A stretch of DNA of 64,000 bases from Neodiprion pinetum (GCF_021155775.2 NC_060233.1:20582956-20646955); one strand, 5' to 3'; numbered from the stretch's first letter, positions 34,247 to 49,530 are shown. Program-made: numbers and translations. Notes: a model not told the origin generated them from the sequence alone.

Positions 34247-35349
34247 CTCCAGACCCACATTGAATCGACGAGGAAATAACTGGGAATTTGAATGACACCA
34301 TATTTTTTTGAGTTGAATTGATTGAATTTATTCATGTAGTTCGACTTCATTTTTCTATTCCAAATAATAATAATTATTTTTCTTCAAATTCAGATAGATT
34401 TATTAAATTGAAATTGCTTCATTTGAATTCAGGTATTTGGGAATTTCCTTCTTCTTGATTTAAAATTACTTTTTTATTTGAATTTAATTATTTTTCTCTC
34501 TTAACATAAAATTTTGGCACGAATCTGAAGTTATTCAAAGTAACTTGACTTATTACAACTCTTCCTAATTCAGTTAAATCTCAAATAATTCTCCAGATTT
34601 CAGTTATCATTTTTAGTGAGTCAGTGAATTCTCATTTATTCAGTTATTTTGTGTTAACTCAGGTGAATCGTAAGTGATTTACAAACCTATTGACACGTCA
34701 TTTCAGCGAGTTGTTGTTCCCTCGCATGATTGAAAAATCGGATGTCAATGATGAATTTCAAACTAGTGGAAAAGTTATGTTGCAAAGACACAAAAAATGT
34801 TCGGAAAGCATAATTCAGATTGATTGAATGACTAATTATGAACCCTAACGGCATATCAATCATCTAAAATCTCTAGTTTTATGCATACATCGATGATTGG
34901 AAGTGTTTTATAACATTAAATCTTAAATCCGCTGATTTATTTGGAGATTTATTTTTATTTTCACTCGTAGATGTGTGTTTCGTAGTATTGTGTAGCTGGG
35001 CATTCGCTTATTTTCACACACACGAGTGTGCGTCCGTGGGTGTGCGGCCGGCAGCGTGTGCCGCGGCAACAATACCGAGGTCAGCGCTCGAGAAGGGGTA
35101 CAACAGCGAGTGAGGGGAGGTGCCGATATTTAATTTGTAACCGAATAATAATAATTCACCCAGACGAACAAAACAGCAATTTCCGTGGCGGCAAATCCAG
35201 ATGAAATGGTGCACTCTGATTGGCCTAACGCTATCGCTTATAATCCAAAAACTATGCGTCGGACGAGCTTCCGGTAAAGAAATTCTCGGTTGCATTTCAG
35301 TCAGGTATCACGCTCGCTGGTCCGTGTCCCTCAATTTAGGGACACCCTG
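34247..35349 (-). repeat. Right inverted arm of foldback element 1
   Basis: Reverse complement of the left arm. The inner end ctccagacccaca abuts the unique centre 33954-34246. Confidence 0.9.
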
Positions 35350-35985
35350 TATATGTATATATATATTTATATGTATTTATAATATACATTAATATAATAA
35401 AATATAAATGGAGGTAATTAAGGTGAATAATGTAATGAAATAAAAAATGATTGTGAATGGAAAAAAATTATAAAAAAACGAAATAAAATAAAAAATAAGC
35501 AAATAATTGAAAATATCCAGGATTTTTCTAATGATTATACATAATTTTGAAAAATTGAAATAATGTGAGGGAAAATTTTTTTTTCTCAATTTTCCATTTT
35601 TTAAAATTAAATCGAAAATTATAATATACATATGTATATATACGTATATACATACATATACATATAAATATACATATATATGTATATGTATATTCATATA
35701 TATTTGTATTATACAATAATATAATACAATATAAATGAAGGTAATTGAGGTCAATAATGTAATAAAATAAAAAATGATTGTGAATGGGAAAAATAATGAA
35801 AAAATAAAATAAAATAAAAAATAAGCGAATAATTGAAAATATTTACGATTTTTCTGACAATTATACGTAATTTTAAAAAATTGAAATGTTGTGGAAAAAA
35901 TTTTTTTTTCAATTTCCCTTCTCTTAAAAGTAAATTGAAAATTATAATATACATATATATCCATATATGTATATGTATACATACA

Positions 35986-36061
<76 letters not shown>

Positions 36062-36510
36062 TATATATATATGTATATATATGTACATATATGTATATAT
36101 ATGTATATATACATAAATATGTATATATACATATATATGTATATATATGTTTATATATATTCGTATTATACAATAATATGATAGAATATAAATGAAGGTA
36201 ATTGAGGTAAATAATGTAATAAAATTAAAAATGATTGTGAATAGAAAAAATTATAAAAAAATGAAATAAAATAAAAAATAAGCAAATAATTGCAAATATT
36301 TACGATTCTTCTGATAATTATACATAATTTTAAAAAATTTAAATGTTGTGGAAAAAATTTTTTTTTTCAAATTCCTTTTTTTTAAAAGTAGATTGAAAAT
36401 TATAATATACATATATATATATTTATAGATATGTATATATATGTATATATATATGTATATATATACACAGATATATATATATATAAATGTATATATATGT
36501 ATATATATAT
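35350..36510 (+). repeat. AT-rich satellite array, block 4
   Basis: Continues the monomer interrupted by foldback element 1. It includes a ~70-bp TA run at 35990-36058. 35385-35730 is the same monomer type as 2405-2735. Confidence 0.92.
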
Positions 36511-36809
36511 TGTTACAACGGGGGGAAATTACGAAAGATCTAAGAGAATCAAAGAGTTCTCCGTGCGATTTAAGCGAACGCCGAGCCAAAGAAGTCTCAC
36601 GAACAAGGAATATTAGACAGAAAATGGATGTATTTTAACACAAGCTCTCTTTTCAAAGTCTAGAGACTGACTGTTTCCACAATAATATCGGTTGACGCAG
36701 CAACCTTATTCTTTTTAAAGACATAAGAGGTTTATAAACGTCTTTTATTTATGATGACTACTAGATCATTTAATAGGGGACAAAACGGGTGATTTCACCC
36801 TTTGTAACA
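36511..36809 (-). repeat. 3' LTR of element 3 (element orientation)
   Basis: 299 bp, plus-strand tgttacaacgggggg...ccctttgtaaca, paired with 42759-43057. The half nearest 36809 is shared with the LTRs of element 2. Confidence 0.93.
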
Positions 36810-36820
36810 TTACTCCCCCT
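36810..36820 (-). promoter_or_regulatory. Polypurine tract of element 3
   Basis: The minus strand reads AGGGGGAGTAA against the 3' LTR. Confidence 0.75.
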
Positions 36821-37694
36821 CGAGGAAAAGAGTCGACCCGATTCGGAAAAGATGAACAATGACAAAAAAAATGTGATCTAGCAGTCAGTGCTCGAAGGTG
36901 AGTTGGAGCTGTGGCTCTAAAAATTTAAGAACTCCCTTTTTTACTATCTGGCATTTGCCCACAGTCTCAAGGTAAACCACAGAAAACCTTGAGCAGATAG
37001 TTGAGCATTAAATAATCTCAAAAATTTATGTGCCATGTTTTATAAAGGTTAGTGTTATTGAGTGTTATGTGGCTTCATGAATTCGAAGTTAACAGCAACG
37101 GTCGAGATCGATGTCGAAAAGAAATCCAATCCTCTTCATGAAGGATTGTCCAAACGAAACAGGTTCGGGTGAAAACATCGAGGCGAGAACCAAAAATTCC
37201 AGGACCAAACAGGATAGAAACAGACTCCTTTTCACAGGAAATAGGGGAATAGATGGGTGACTGATCCTAATCTTCTTAAGAAACAGCTCACCCTAGAGTT
37301 TTGGAAGGACAAATGTGAGTGATGGTATGACAATTCAAATTCACTAAGTGAATTCGGGAGAATACACGAATAAAATAAATGAAATATGTATTCAAAAGAA
37401 AAGAAACGGTCTTATCTGAATCATTTCTGCATCCTTCTTCAAAATAAGACCACCAGTCATCTTCAGGAATCGGGAAAAGATTGGATGGGATAAGGCTGTG
37501 TCAAGTAACCTGAAAAGTACTCACAAAAACTGACATATGGATTAGAAAAAATAAGAGAGGATCGACCAAACGTTCACTACTTCATTCAAGCGCAGAACCG
37601 AAACACTCTTCAAGCCAAAGAAATTGATGTATCAAAATTTCTCGAATCGAACAACATCGAACTAACCTTAACCTGTCAACGAACTTTCTAACCT
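36821..37694 (-). other. 3' untranslated region of element 3
   Basis: Non-coding. About 36821-37533 matches 23352-24046 of element 2. The remaining 160 bases up to the pol stop have no match in element 2, where the cassette begins instead. Confidence 0.8.
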
Positions 37695-40600
37695 TCAGAG
37701 AGCTACTGAAACGATGCTCTTGACTGATAAGGAGCTAAGCGATCCAGATGAACGACTTACGACTTTAGATTTCGAACGAGGGGAACGTCTAATTCTAAAA
37801 ACAACGTCGTTAATCCAGTCAACAATAAAATAAGGACCTTTCCAATTGCTTTGGAGTTTGGGACAACGCCCTTGTTGCCGACTAGGTTGAAATAACCAAA
37901 CTGAATCTCCCTTCTCAAATTTTAAATTTCTAGCTCTAATATCATAACGATCCTTAGTCTTATCGGAGACCATACGAATTCTTTCCCTAGCAAATTCATG
38001 AACCTCGTCCAATTTTTGACGGAAAACGGAATTAAAATACACCTGGGACGAAGCCACGGTAGGATTGACACCCTTTTCTAAATCTGACGGAAGTCGAAGA
38101 TCCCGACCTGTCAACATCATAGCTGGAGAAAAACCGGTAGTGTCGTGAATTGCAGAGCGATACGATAAAAGAAATAAGGGAATCCACTCATCCCAATCTT
38201 TCTGATCCCGATCAACGAAAGAAGAAAGATAACGAAGAAGCGTCCTATTCAATCTTTCTACCATTCCATTAGACTGCGGATGCAAAGCGGTGGTACGAGT
38301 TTTTCTAATCCCTAAAATTTGAAGGAACTCCTTCATCAAATTCGACTCAAAATTTCGACCCTGATCTGTGTGTAATTCAAGAGGAGCTCCGTAACGACAG
38401 ACGAATTCTCGAACGAAAGCTCGAGCAACGGTGCTAGCTTCTTGATTCGGAATTGGGACTACTTCTAACCACTTTGTAAAATAATCTGCTATCACCAGGG
38501 CATACCGATTTCCTGACCTAGAAAGAGGAAGAGGGCCTAGGATATCCATTGCGACTCTTTCAAATGGAGCTCCTACGTTATATATTTGAAGAGAGCTCTT
38601 CCCTTTTTCACGAGGTCCCTTCTTGGCTAAACAAACCGTGCAAGTTCTACACCAATTTTCAACGTCAGCTCGACAGTGAGCCCAAAAATACCTTTCTCTG
38701 ATCCTACCCAAAGTCTTATTAGAAGCGAAATGGCCACCAACAGGTGAATCATGAAAGCTTGACAAAATCTCGGCTATCTTTTCTCTAGGAACCAGAAGCT
38801 GCCAACGAACCGACCTGGAGTCAGGTGATTCCCATTTCCTATAAAGCAACTGATCGAGGAGAAACAAGGAGTCCCACTGCGCCCAGTAAATTTTCAAAGA
38901 CTGACTCATAGAAGATATTTCTTCCCACTGAGGCCTGACTCCTGTGGATTTCCAATTCCGAACTAGGAGGAGATCTGAATCTTTCCCCTGGGCGATGATC
39001 CAGTCTTCTTTATTTTCAACGAGAAAAATTTGACGAACGTTAAGCGAGGAATCTAGCTGTTTATTTAAACGAGAGCACTGTTTGCAATCGTCCCCGCACG
39101 GACGACGAGAAAGTGCATCAGCATTACCATGCAGAACTCCGGGACGGTGTTTAATTTCGAAGTCATATTGACCTAACCTCTCCAACCATCGAGCTACTTG
39201 GCCTTCAGGTGATTTGAACGAAAGAAGCCAAGTTAAGGAAGCATTATCTGTTCGAATCAAAAATTTCCTTTCATAAAGATAATGATGGAAATGGCAAATA
39301 GATTTTACCATCGCCAATAATTCTCTACGGGTAACACAATAATTGCGTTCCGGTTAAGACAAGACCCGACTGAAATAACTAATAACGCGCTCTTGGTTAT
39401 CCTGAATTTGAGATAAAACCCCACCTATACCACAGAGAGAAGCGTCAGAATCTACGATGAATTGAGAATCGGTGATGGGATAAGCTAATATCGGTGACGA
39501 AGTTAATAATTTTTTAAGAAGAATAAAGGCTCCTTCGCATTCGGGAGTCCAATCGAAAACAACTTTAATTCCTGTAAGAGCATGGAGAGGTCTCGCTATA
39601 GAAGCAAAGCCCTTAACAAAACGTCTGTAATAAGTACAAAGTCCTAAGAAACTTTGAACCTTCGCTTTTGAATCGGGACGAGGCCAATTCAAGACCTTTT
39701 CTATTTTAGAAGGATCTGTCTTAACACCTTCCGCTGAAACGACGTGTCCGAGAAAAGATACTTCCTTTTTGAAAAAATGACATTTTTTGGGACTCATTTT
39801 TAGACCAGCTTGGAATAAACGACTAAAAACCTGCTTAAGATTTTCCAATTCCTCATCAAAAGTCTTACCAAACACAATGATGTCATCGAGATAAACTAAA
39901 CAAATCTTGCCAGTCAGACCTTGAAGGGCGAATTCCATCGCTCTTTCGAAGGTAGCTGGTGCATTACAAAGGCCAAAAGGCATAACTTTAAATTGCCAAA
40001 GTCCACCTAAACCTGTGACAAAAGCTGTTTTCGCTTTGTCTAACGGATTCATTTCAACGTGCCAATAACCACTCTGTAAATCAATCGTAGAGAACCAACG
40101 GGCACCAGAAATTAAATCAAGGGTATCTCCTATCTGAGGAAGCGGATATGCATCTTTCTTGGTGATCTCGTTCAACTTCCTATAATCTATACAAAACCTC
40201 TTGGAACCATCTTTTTTATTGACTAAGACAATGGGAGAAGCCCACGGACTAGAAGACGGTTCAATAACATCTGCTGTTCTCATATCCTCTACTAATTTTT
40301 CAACTTCCCTGCGACCGTTTAAAGGAAGCCGTCTAGCTGCCTGTTTAATCGGAGCGTTATTCCCTACATCTATCGAATGCTTAGCTATGGTACATCTCCC
40401 GATGTCGGCAGAGTCTTTAGCAAAAGTCTCTTTAAAATCGTTAAAAAGGCAAACGAGACTGTTAGTCTGAGCGATATCTAAATCTTTAGAAGACCTAGTA
40501 AAGAGTTCCGTGAGATAAGAAGGAACGACTAAAGAGTCCGACACATGTTCTAAAACGCGCAAAGACGAGAGGGTTTCTTTCTGTTCAGAAGAGTTAATAA

Positions 40601-41093
40601 ACCTAGACGTTTCGAGGTTGATTTTACGGTAACCAGAACATAGAGTCGAATCCCCGGTAGAAATGACGCAGTTGTGAGCGGAAAGAAAATCTACGCCTAA
40701 AATGCCTTCATCTTCTATATCAGCTACTAGAACTTCATGTGGGGATTGAACACAATCTGCTACTGTTACCTGCACGACCATCTTACCTACTACAGGGGTA
40801 GTTGCTCCGGTAGCAGTGCGAATAGACACAGAAGGAATAATTGAAGCAAGAGACGAAATCATATCAGGACGAACAACGGAAATTTCGGCTCCAGTATCTA
40901 TCACCCACAAACAACTTAGTCCGTTAACGGAACCTTTAGCATATAGGCCGGTACGTCGCAGGCCTCTAACCACGAACTGTGAAGCAATAGGGCTAAGGAA
41001 CTTGGAAGAAACCGATGATATCCGCCCTTTCGAAACATCGGTAGCTAGTTTACCGAATTCTGAGGAACAGAAGGTTGTGCTGCCCAAACCGGA
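37695..41093 (-). pseudogene. pol: Pol of element 3 (one nonsense codon, one 7-bp duplication)
   Basis: Open from 41093 in the -1 frame relative to gag. The protease has WVIDTGAEISVV and ILGVDFL. RT has VNKKDGSKRFCIDYRKLN, STIDLQSGYWHVEM and YLDDIIVFG. RNase H is broken by TAA at 39356-39354 between VLS and PERNYCVTRRELL; element 2 has a Lys codon there. The frame continues unchanged through integrase: HHCC finger, Asp in VAMDILGPLPLS, Asp in LHTDQGRNF, Glu in LHPQSNGMVERLN, and NWKGPYFIV. Near the C-terminus a 7-bp tandem duplication (37752-37765) shifts the frame, so the last ~20 residues are abnormal. Both lesions are simple decay. Confidence 0.92.
37752..37765 (-). repeat. 7-bp tandem duplication in pol of element 3
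   Basis: Plus strand acgactt repeated directly. It shifts the C-terminal reading frame just past integrase; element 2 has a single unit's worth of sequence here. Confidence 0.8.
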
Positions 41094-42688
41094 TTAGAGG
41101 GAGCCCTCTTGGAGGCATTTTTGCGCCACGAATCTTCCGCAGTCTTCAACTGACGGTCGAGTTTAAAACAATTCTTCGCGATATGTCCTCTTGCGCCGCA
41201 AAACTGGCACTCTGAGACAGGCCGATTGGAGTTTGATCTATTGTAACGAGAGAAACCACTATTTTTCCTTCCTGGAAGAGAATCTGAGCTAGGCTGATTG
41301 ACTGAAGGACGGGACGAAGAATTTTCTGAAGGTTCAGCTTGGCTCAAACGATGAAGTTGACGCGAACCTAAATCCGCCTCGTTTATGGCTTCTAATTCTA
41401 AGCCTTTAATAATTGCTTCATGTAGAGAAGTTGGAGCTGCGAGCCTCAGATGATACCGAAGCTCCGGATTCCGAATCGCATTAATGAATTTCGCCCGAGC
41501 TATCTGATCTCTAGCTTTTTCTGCACAATCAGTAAGAGAATGTCGAGCGAGACGTTCGATGTCATTTCCGAGAGAGGCTAAATCTTCCTTGGGCCCTTGA
41601 CGTCTATTTTCAAACTGAGTAAAATAAAGTTTGGAAAGATGTTCTTCGCCGAACCGGAGTTTAAGAGCCGCACAAATGCTGTCGAAATTTTCAGAATCCG
41701 AATCTGAAAGCGATCCAAGAACTACCAAAGCCGGACCGGACAAAGAGGCTGTCAAATTAGCTGCTTTCTGGGACGGATTCCAACCATTAACCTTACTAAT
41801 CATGTTAAACTGACGTTCGTATAGACTCCAAGCAGACGAACCGTCATACGAACCGGGCTTCAAATTTGATTGTTTCGAGGGCAACTCTACAATACTCGCG
41901 GGAGGAACAGAGACCTGATTGAGTCCGAACGAGCTCTGAGTCTGCGGAGGGAGAACATTGACAGTTCCGCGCGATTTTAAAAAGGCCAGGAACTCTGCCT
42001 GAATATCTACGCTAGGATGAGACGACGCGACAGGAGGCTCAACTACTTCCGAAATATCACGTGACGGAACATCGTGGCATCGCGGAAAAGAGCTAACCTG
42101 AGCTTGTCGCGAGACATGAACAGGTGGAAAATTTTTAGCAACAGGGGGAATTTCGCCTCCCCCATAAATAGCGTCAGACCTTGATTGATCCGGAATTGAA
42201 TGAATGGAGGTCCTCCTTGCCGGGACCGGGACTGAAGGAAGAGCAGTCCTTCTACCTGGGGATGGAACTGGGCGTATCGGGAATTCCTGCGGCCGCTCCT
42301 GAAGCTTCTGCAAACCTTGCAGGATCCCGATCAGCGCCTGAGACACGATTTCTTGTTGTTGACGCTGTTGCGAGAGGAGTTCGTGCAGAAGATTTCGCTG
42401 TTCTTGTTGCTGCTGTTGTAGCAGTTGTTGATGTTGTTGTTGCTGTTGTTGATGTTGTTGTTGCTGTTGTTGATGTTGTTCTTGCTGCTGAATCTGACGC
42501 ATCAGCAAATCTTGGTTTCCCTGGATGAGCTCTGCCAAGAGAGCTAGTTGGGGCTGGGGCTGAACCTCAGCTTCCGAACGACGAGAAATGGAAGGAAACG
42601 CTGGTTCAGGAGAACGCTGGCACGATGAAACGCGTCCGGCAGCTCGTCGCTCCGCGCGCGATGCTCTCAACGTAGGAGTTCGTTGCAT
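41045..42688 (-). CDS. gag: Gag of element 3, intact
   Basis: 547 codons from the ATG at 42688 to TAG at 41047-41045. The N-terminal part has a long glutamine tract (residues about 65-105, CAA/CAG runs), followed by a Pro/Arg/Ser-rich region. The middle is the capsid-like domain with SSAWSLYERQFNMI and LRFGEEHLSKLYFTQ, clearly matching element 2 Gag. The C-terminal part has one zinc knuckle, CQFCGARGHIAKNC. The stop is preceded by G-GTA-AAC, where element 2 has A-AAA-AAC. The shift site is therefore weakened or differently built here, although pol still overlaps in the -1 frame (41093-41045). Confidence 0.92.
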   Translation of the reverse strand: MQRTPTLRASRAERRAAGRVSSCQRSPEPAFPSISRRSEAEVQPQPQLALLAELIQGNQDLLMRQIQQQEQHQQQQQQHQQQQQQHQQLLQQQQQEQRNLLHELLSQQRQQQEIVSQALIGILQGLQKLQERPQEFPIRPVPSPGRRTALPSVPVPARRTSIHSIPDQSRSDAIYGGGEIPPVAKNFPPVHVSRQAQVSSFPRCHDVPSRDISEVVEPPVASSHPSVDIQAEFLAFLKSRGTVNVLPPQTQSSFGLNQVSVPPASIVELPSKQSNLKPGSYDGSSAWSLYERQFNMISKVNGWNPSQKAANLTASLSGPALVVLGSLSDSDSENFDSICAALKLRFGEEHLSKLYFTQFENRRQGPKEDLASLGNDIERLARHSLTDCAEKARDQIARAKFINAIRNPELRYHLRLAAPTSLHEAIIKGLELEAINEADLGSRQLHRLSQAEPSENSSSRPSVNQPSSDSLPGRKNSGFSRYNRSNSNRPVSECQFCGARGHIAKNCFKLDRQLKTAEDSWRKNASKRAPSNPVWAAQPSVPQNSVN

Positions 42689-42740
42689 TATTTTGAATAC
42701 TTCTTTACACTCAAAATCCACTCAAATGGCACAGAAGAGA

Positions 42741-42757
42741 TCCCGCTTCTGACACCT
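42741..42757 (-). promoter_or_regulatory. Primer-binding site of element 3 (one mismatch)
   Basis: The minus strand reads AGGTGTCAGAAGCGGGA next to the 5' LTR. It is the same as element 2 except that the first base is A instead of T. Confidence 0.7.
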
Positions 42758-42758
42758 A

Positions 42759-43057
42759 TGTTACAACGGGGGAAAATTACGAAAGATCGGAGAGAATCAA
42801 AGAGTTCTCTGTGCGATTTAAGCGAACGCCGAGCCAAAGAAGTCTCACGAACAAGGAATATTAGACAGAAAATGGATGTATTTCAACACAAGCTCTCTTT
42901 TCAAAGTCTAGAGACTGACTGTTTTTACAATAATATCGGTTGACGCAGCAACCTTATTCTTTTTAAAGACATAAGAGGTTTATAAACGTCTTCTATCTAT
43001 GATGACTACTAGATCATTTAATAGGGGACAAAACGGGTGATTTCACCCTTTGTAACA
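42759..43057 (-). repeat. 5' LTR of element 3 (element orientation)
   Basis: 299 bp, about nine differences by eye from 36511-36809 (for example gatcgga for gatctaa, and gtttttac for gtttccac). Confidence 0.93.
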
Positions 43058-46067
<3,010 letters not shown>

Positions 46068-46681
46068 CAGGGTGTCCCTAAATTGCCTCCCACGGACTAG
46101 CAAGCATGATACCTCGTTGAAATCCAACCGAGAATTTCCTTTCCGGAAGCTCGTCCGACGCATAGTTTTTGAATTATAAGCGATAGCGCTAGGCCAATCA
46201 GAGTGCACCATTTCATCTAGATTTGCCGCCACGGAAATTGCTGTTTTGTTTGGCTGGGTGAATTATTAATATTCGTTTACGAATTAAATATCAGCACCTC
46301 CCCTCTCTCCCTGTTGTACCCCTTCTCGGGTGCTGACCTCGGTATTGTTGCCGCGGACACGCTGCCGGCCGCACATTCATGGGCGCACACTTGTGTGAGT
46401 AAACAGAAGCGCATCCTCAAGCATAAGGGGTACAGCAGCGAGAGAGGGGAGGTGCCGATATTTATTTCGTAAACAAATAATAATAATTTACCCAGTCGAA
46501 CAAAACAGCAATTTCCGTAGCGGCAAATCTAGATGAAATGGTGCACTCTGATTGGCCTAGCGCTATCGCTTATATTCCAAAAACTATGCGTCGGACGAGC
46601 TTTAGAAAAAGAAATTCTCGGTTGGATTTTAACGAGGTATCATGCTGGCTAGTCCGTGGAAGGCAATTTAGGGACACCCTG
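46068..46681. mobile_element. Foldback element 2 (short subfamily)
   Basis: A 614-bp element with the same ends (CAGGGTGTCCC...GGGACACCCTG) and arm sequence as foldback element 1. The arms are only about 255 bp (46068-46322 and 46428-46681), with a ~105-bp loop. Next to the ends it reads aattgcctcccacgg, where the long copies read aattgagggacacgg, so it is a distinct subfamily. Flanked by tata. No coding capacity. Confidence 0.88.
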
Positions 46682-47014
46682 TATATATGTATATATAGAT
46701 ATATATGTATATATATATTTATATATATTTATATTATACAGTAATATAATAAAATATAAATGAAGGTAATTGAGGTAAATAATGTCATGAAATGAAAAAT
46801 GATTGTGAATAGGAAAAAATTATGAAAAAATGAAATAAAATAAAAAATAAGCGAATAATTGAAAATATTGACGATTTTTCTGACAATTATACGTAATTTT
46901 AAGAAATTGAAATATTGTGGCAAAAATTTTTTTTTTCAATTTCCCTTTTCTTAAAAGTAAATTGAAAATTATGATATACATATATATACATATATGTATA
47001 TGTATACATACATT

Positions 47015-47047
<33 letters not shown>

Positions 47048-48873
47048 GTAGATATATGTACATATATGTATATATATGTATATATATATATACATATATA
47101 TATAAATATATATGTATATATATATTTATACATATTTATATTATACAATAATATAATAAAATATAAATGAAATTAATTGAGGTTAATAATGTCATGAAAT
47201 AAAAAATGATTGTGAATGGAAAAAATTATAGGAAAATGAAATAAAATGAAAAATAAGCGAATAATCAAAAATATTCAGGATTTTTCTAATAATCATACAT
47301 AATTTTAAAAAATTGGAATAATGTAAGTAAAATTTTTTTTTTGATTTCCCATTTTTTGAAATTGAATTAAAAATAATGATATACATATGTAGATATATAA
47401 ATATATATACATATATATATATATACATATATATTTATATATATATTTATATATATTCGTATTATACATTAATATAATAGAATATAAATTAAGGTAATTG
47501 AGGTAAATAATGGAATGAAATAAAAAATGATTGTGAATCGAAAAATCATAAAAAAATTAAATGAAAATGAAAAATAAGCGAATAAATAAAAATATTTGGG
47601 ATTTTTCTGATAATTATACGTAATTCTAAGAAATTGAAATCTTGTGGAAAAAATTTTTTTTTTTCTTCAATTTCTCATTTTTTAAAATTAAATTGAAAAT
47701 TATAATGTACATATGTATATATATATATATTTTTATATATATATATACATGTAACTATATATATATATACACATATATGTATATATATATTTATACGTAT
47801 TTATATTATACATTAATATAATAAAATATAAATGGAGGTAATTAAGGTAAATAATGTAATAAAATAAAAAATTATTGTAAATAGAAAAAAATTATAAAAA
47901 AACGAAATAAAATAAAAAATAAGCAAATAATTGAAAATATTCAGGATTTTTCTAATGATTATACATAATTTTGAAAAATTGAAATAATGTGAGGGAAAAT
48001 TTTTTTTTCTCAATTTTCCATTTTTCAAAATCAAATTGAAAATTATAATATACATATGTATATATACGTATATACATATATATACATATAAATATACATA
48101 TATATGTATATGTATATTTATATATATGTGTATTATACAATAATATAATAGAATATAAATAAAGGTAATTGAGGTCAATAATGTAATGAAATAAAAAATG
48201 ATTGTGAATGGAAAAAATTATAAAAGAATGAAATTAAATAAAAAATAAGCGAATAATTGAAAATATTTACGATTTTTCTGACAACTATACGTCATTTTAA
48301 AAAATTGAAATATTGTGGAAAAAATTTTTTTTTCAATTTCCCTTCTCTTAAAAGTAAATTGAAAATTATAATCAACATATATACATTTATATATATATGT
48401 ATATATATATAATATATATGTATCCATATATTCATATATATTCATATCATACACTAATATAATAGAATATAAATAAAGGTAATTGAGGTAAATAATGTAA
48501 TAAAATAAAAAATGATTGTGAATGAAAAAATTATAAAAAAATGAAATAAATTGAAAAATAAGCGAATAAATAAAAAAATTTAGGATTTTTCCGATAATTA
48601 CACATAATTTTAAAAAATTGAAATATTGTGGAAAAATTTTTTTTTTTCAATTTCCCTCTTCTTAAAAGTGAATTGAAAATTATAATATACATATATATCC
48701 ATATATATATATGTATACATACATACATATTTATATATATGTATATAAATGTGTATATATATATATATATATATGTATATATAGATATATATGTATATAT
48801 ATATTTATATATATTTATAATATACATCAATATAACAAAATATAAACGAAGGTAATTGAGGTAAATAATGTAA
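46682..48873 (+). repeat. AT-rich satellite array, block 6
   Basis: Usual monomers. 47810-48150 is the same monomer type as 2405-2735, 21010-21340 and 35385-35730. The last monomer is cut by the Helitron at gtaa/taaaat. Confidence 0.92.
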
Positions 48874-48917
48874 TCTCTCTATCTAATGAAAAAGTTTCAA
48901 ACAAATGAACGTAGAAA

Positions 48918-48988
48918 AAGATTATAATAACAATAGTAAAAAAAGATTATAATAACAATGCTATAAAAAGATTATAATAACAATAGTA
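48918..48988 (+). repeat. Short tandem repeats near the Helitron 5' end
   Basis: Three direct copies of aaaaagattataataacaat with small spacers. Confidence 0.85.
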
Positions 48989-49128
48989 TACGCATGAAGT
49001 TGGCGGTGGGGTGAGATACCGAAAACAAAACAAAAAGCATTTAGCAAACCCTTTGACAGCTGTCATCGGCTGTTTATGACAGTCTTTGACAAATATCTTT
49101 ATAGGTATCTGTTTCTGACGCGCAAAAA

Positions 49129-49530
49129 ATGAACATGCAAACGAAAATTATAACGATGATTCCCGACAGGAATTGTCTTTTTCGCGCGTTGGCGTATTGT
49201 GTATACGGCACTCAAGATCGACACGCAGAGGTGAGACTGAGTATCGTTTCAAATATAGTGGATAATTGGTCTACATTTGCGGGTTCTATTACAGGTAATG
49301 AGTCAAACGGTGCTGTGATTAGGTGACCTGGTGATTACAAATCACATATGAATAAAAATGCAATATATGCAGCTGCGGAAATTTTTAAGATATGTTAAAT
49401 CGAGTATCGCGAAGAACAAATTCATCCACACCGGATCGGATCACAAAATGGAACACAATTCTCGCTACTCTTCACCGGTGACGGAGAGAGTGGACACTTT
49501 GACGTCTTGCAGAACCAAAATAAAATTCAG
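49129..49530 (+). pseudogene. OTU-type cysteine protease remnant in the Helitron
   Basis: OTU domains are cysteine deubiquitinases, often carried by Helitron proteins. From the ATG at 49129 the frame reads IPDRNCLFRALAYCVYGT with the catalytic Asp-x-Asn-Cys arrangement, then HAEVRLSIVSNIVDNW. In-frame stops at 49324-49326 (TGA) and 49396-49398 (TAA) interrupt it. Between and after them the same frame continues with YKSHMNKNAIYAAAEIF and FTGDGESGHFDVL, where the His is at the catalytic position. The domain is thus complete in outline but disrupted by two nonsense codons. Confidence 0.75.

Larger units (their letters stand above)
32851..35349. mobile_element. Foldback element 1 with 1.1-kb inverted arms
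   Basis: A 2499-bp element that is almost entirely an inverted repeat. The left arm is 32851-33953 and the right arm 34247-35349, 1103 bp each and nearly identical, around a 293-bp centre. The ends are CAGGGTGTCCC...GGGACACCCTG, flanked by tata on both sides, consistent with TA-dinucleotide insertion. There is no transposase, so it is non-autonomous. The terminal sequence would fit a Tc1/mariner-type source, but this is not certain. The arms hold a GC-rich part (33085-33180 and its mirror) and a CCAAT-type box (ggccaatcagag). Confidence 0.9.
36511..43057 (-). mobile_element. LTR retrotransposon 3 (Ty3/gypsy, relative of element 2)
   Basis: A 6547-bp element on the minus strand with 299-bp LTRs and atat flanks in a TA spacer. 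It has a primer site, intact gag, pol with one stop and one small duplication, an 870-bp 3' UTR and a polypurine tract. The LTRs differ at about 9 of 299 positions by eye, so it is older than elements 1 and 2. Pol and the 3' UTR are clearly related to element 2, but there is nothing corresponding to the kinase or the antisense gene. Confidence 0.95.

Noticed and set aside
42419..42490. CAA/CAG repeat that could be read as a stand-alone trinucleotide microsatellite
   Set aside because: It is the polyglutamine part of Gag of element 3, in frame.
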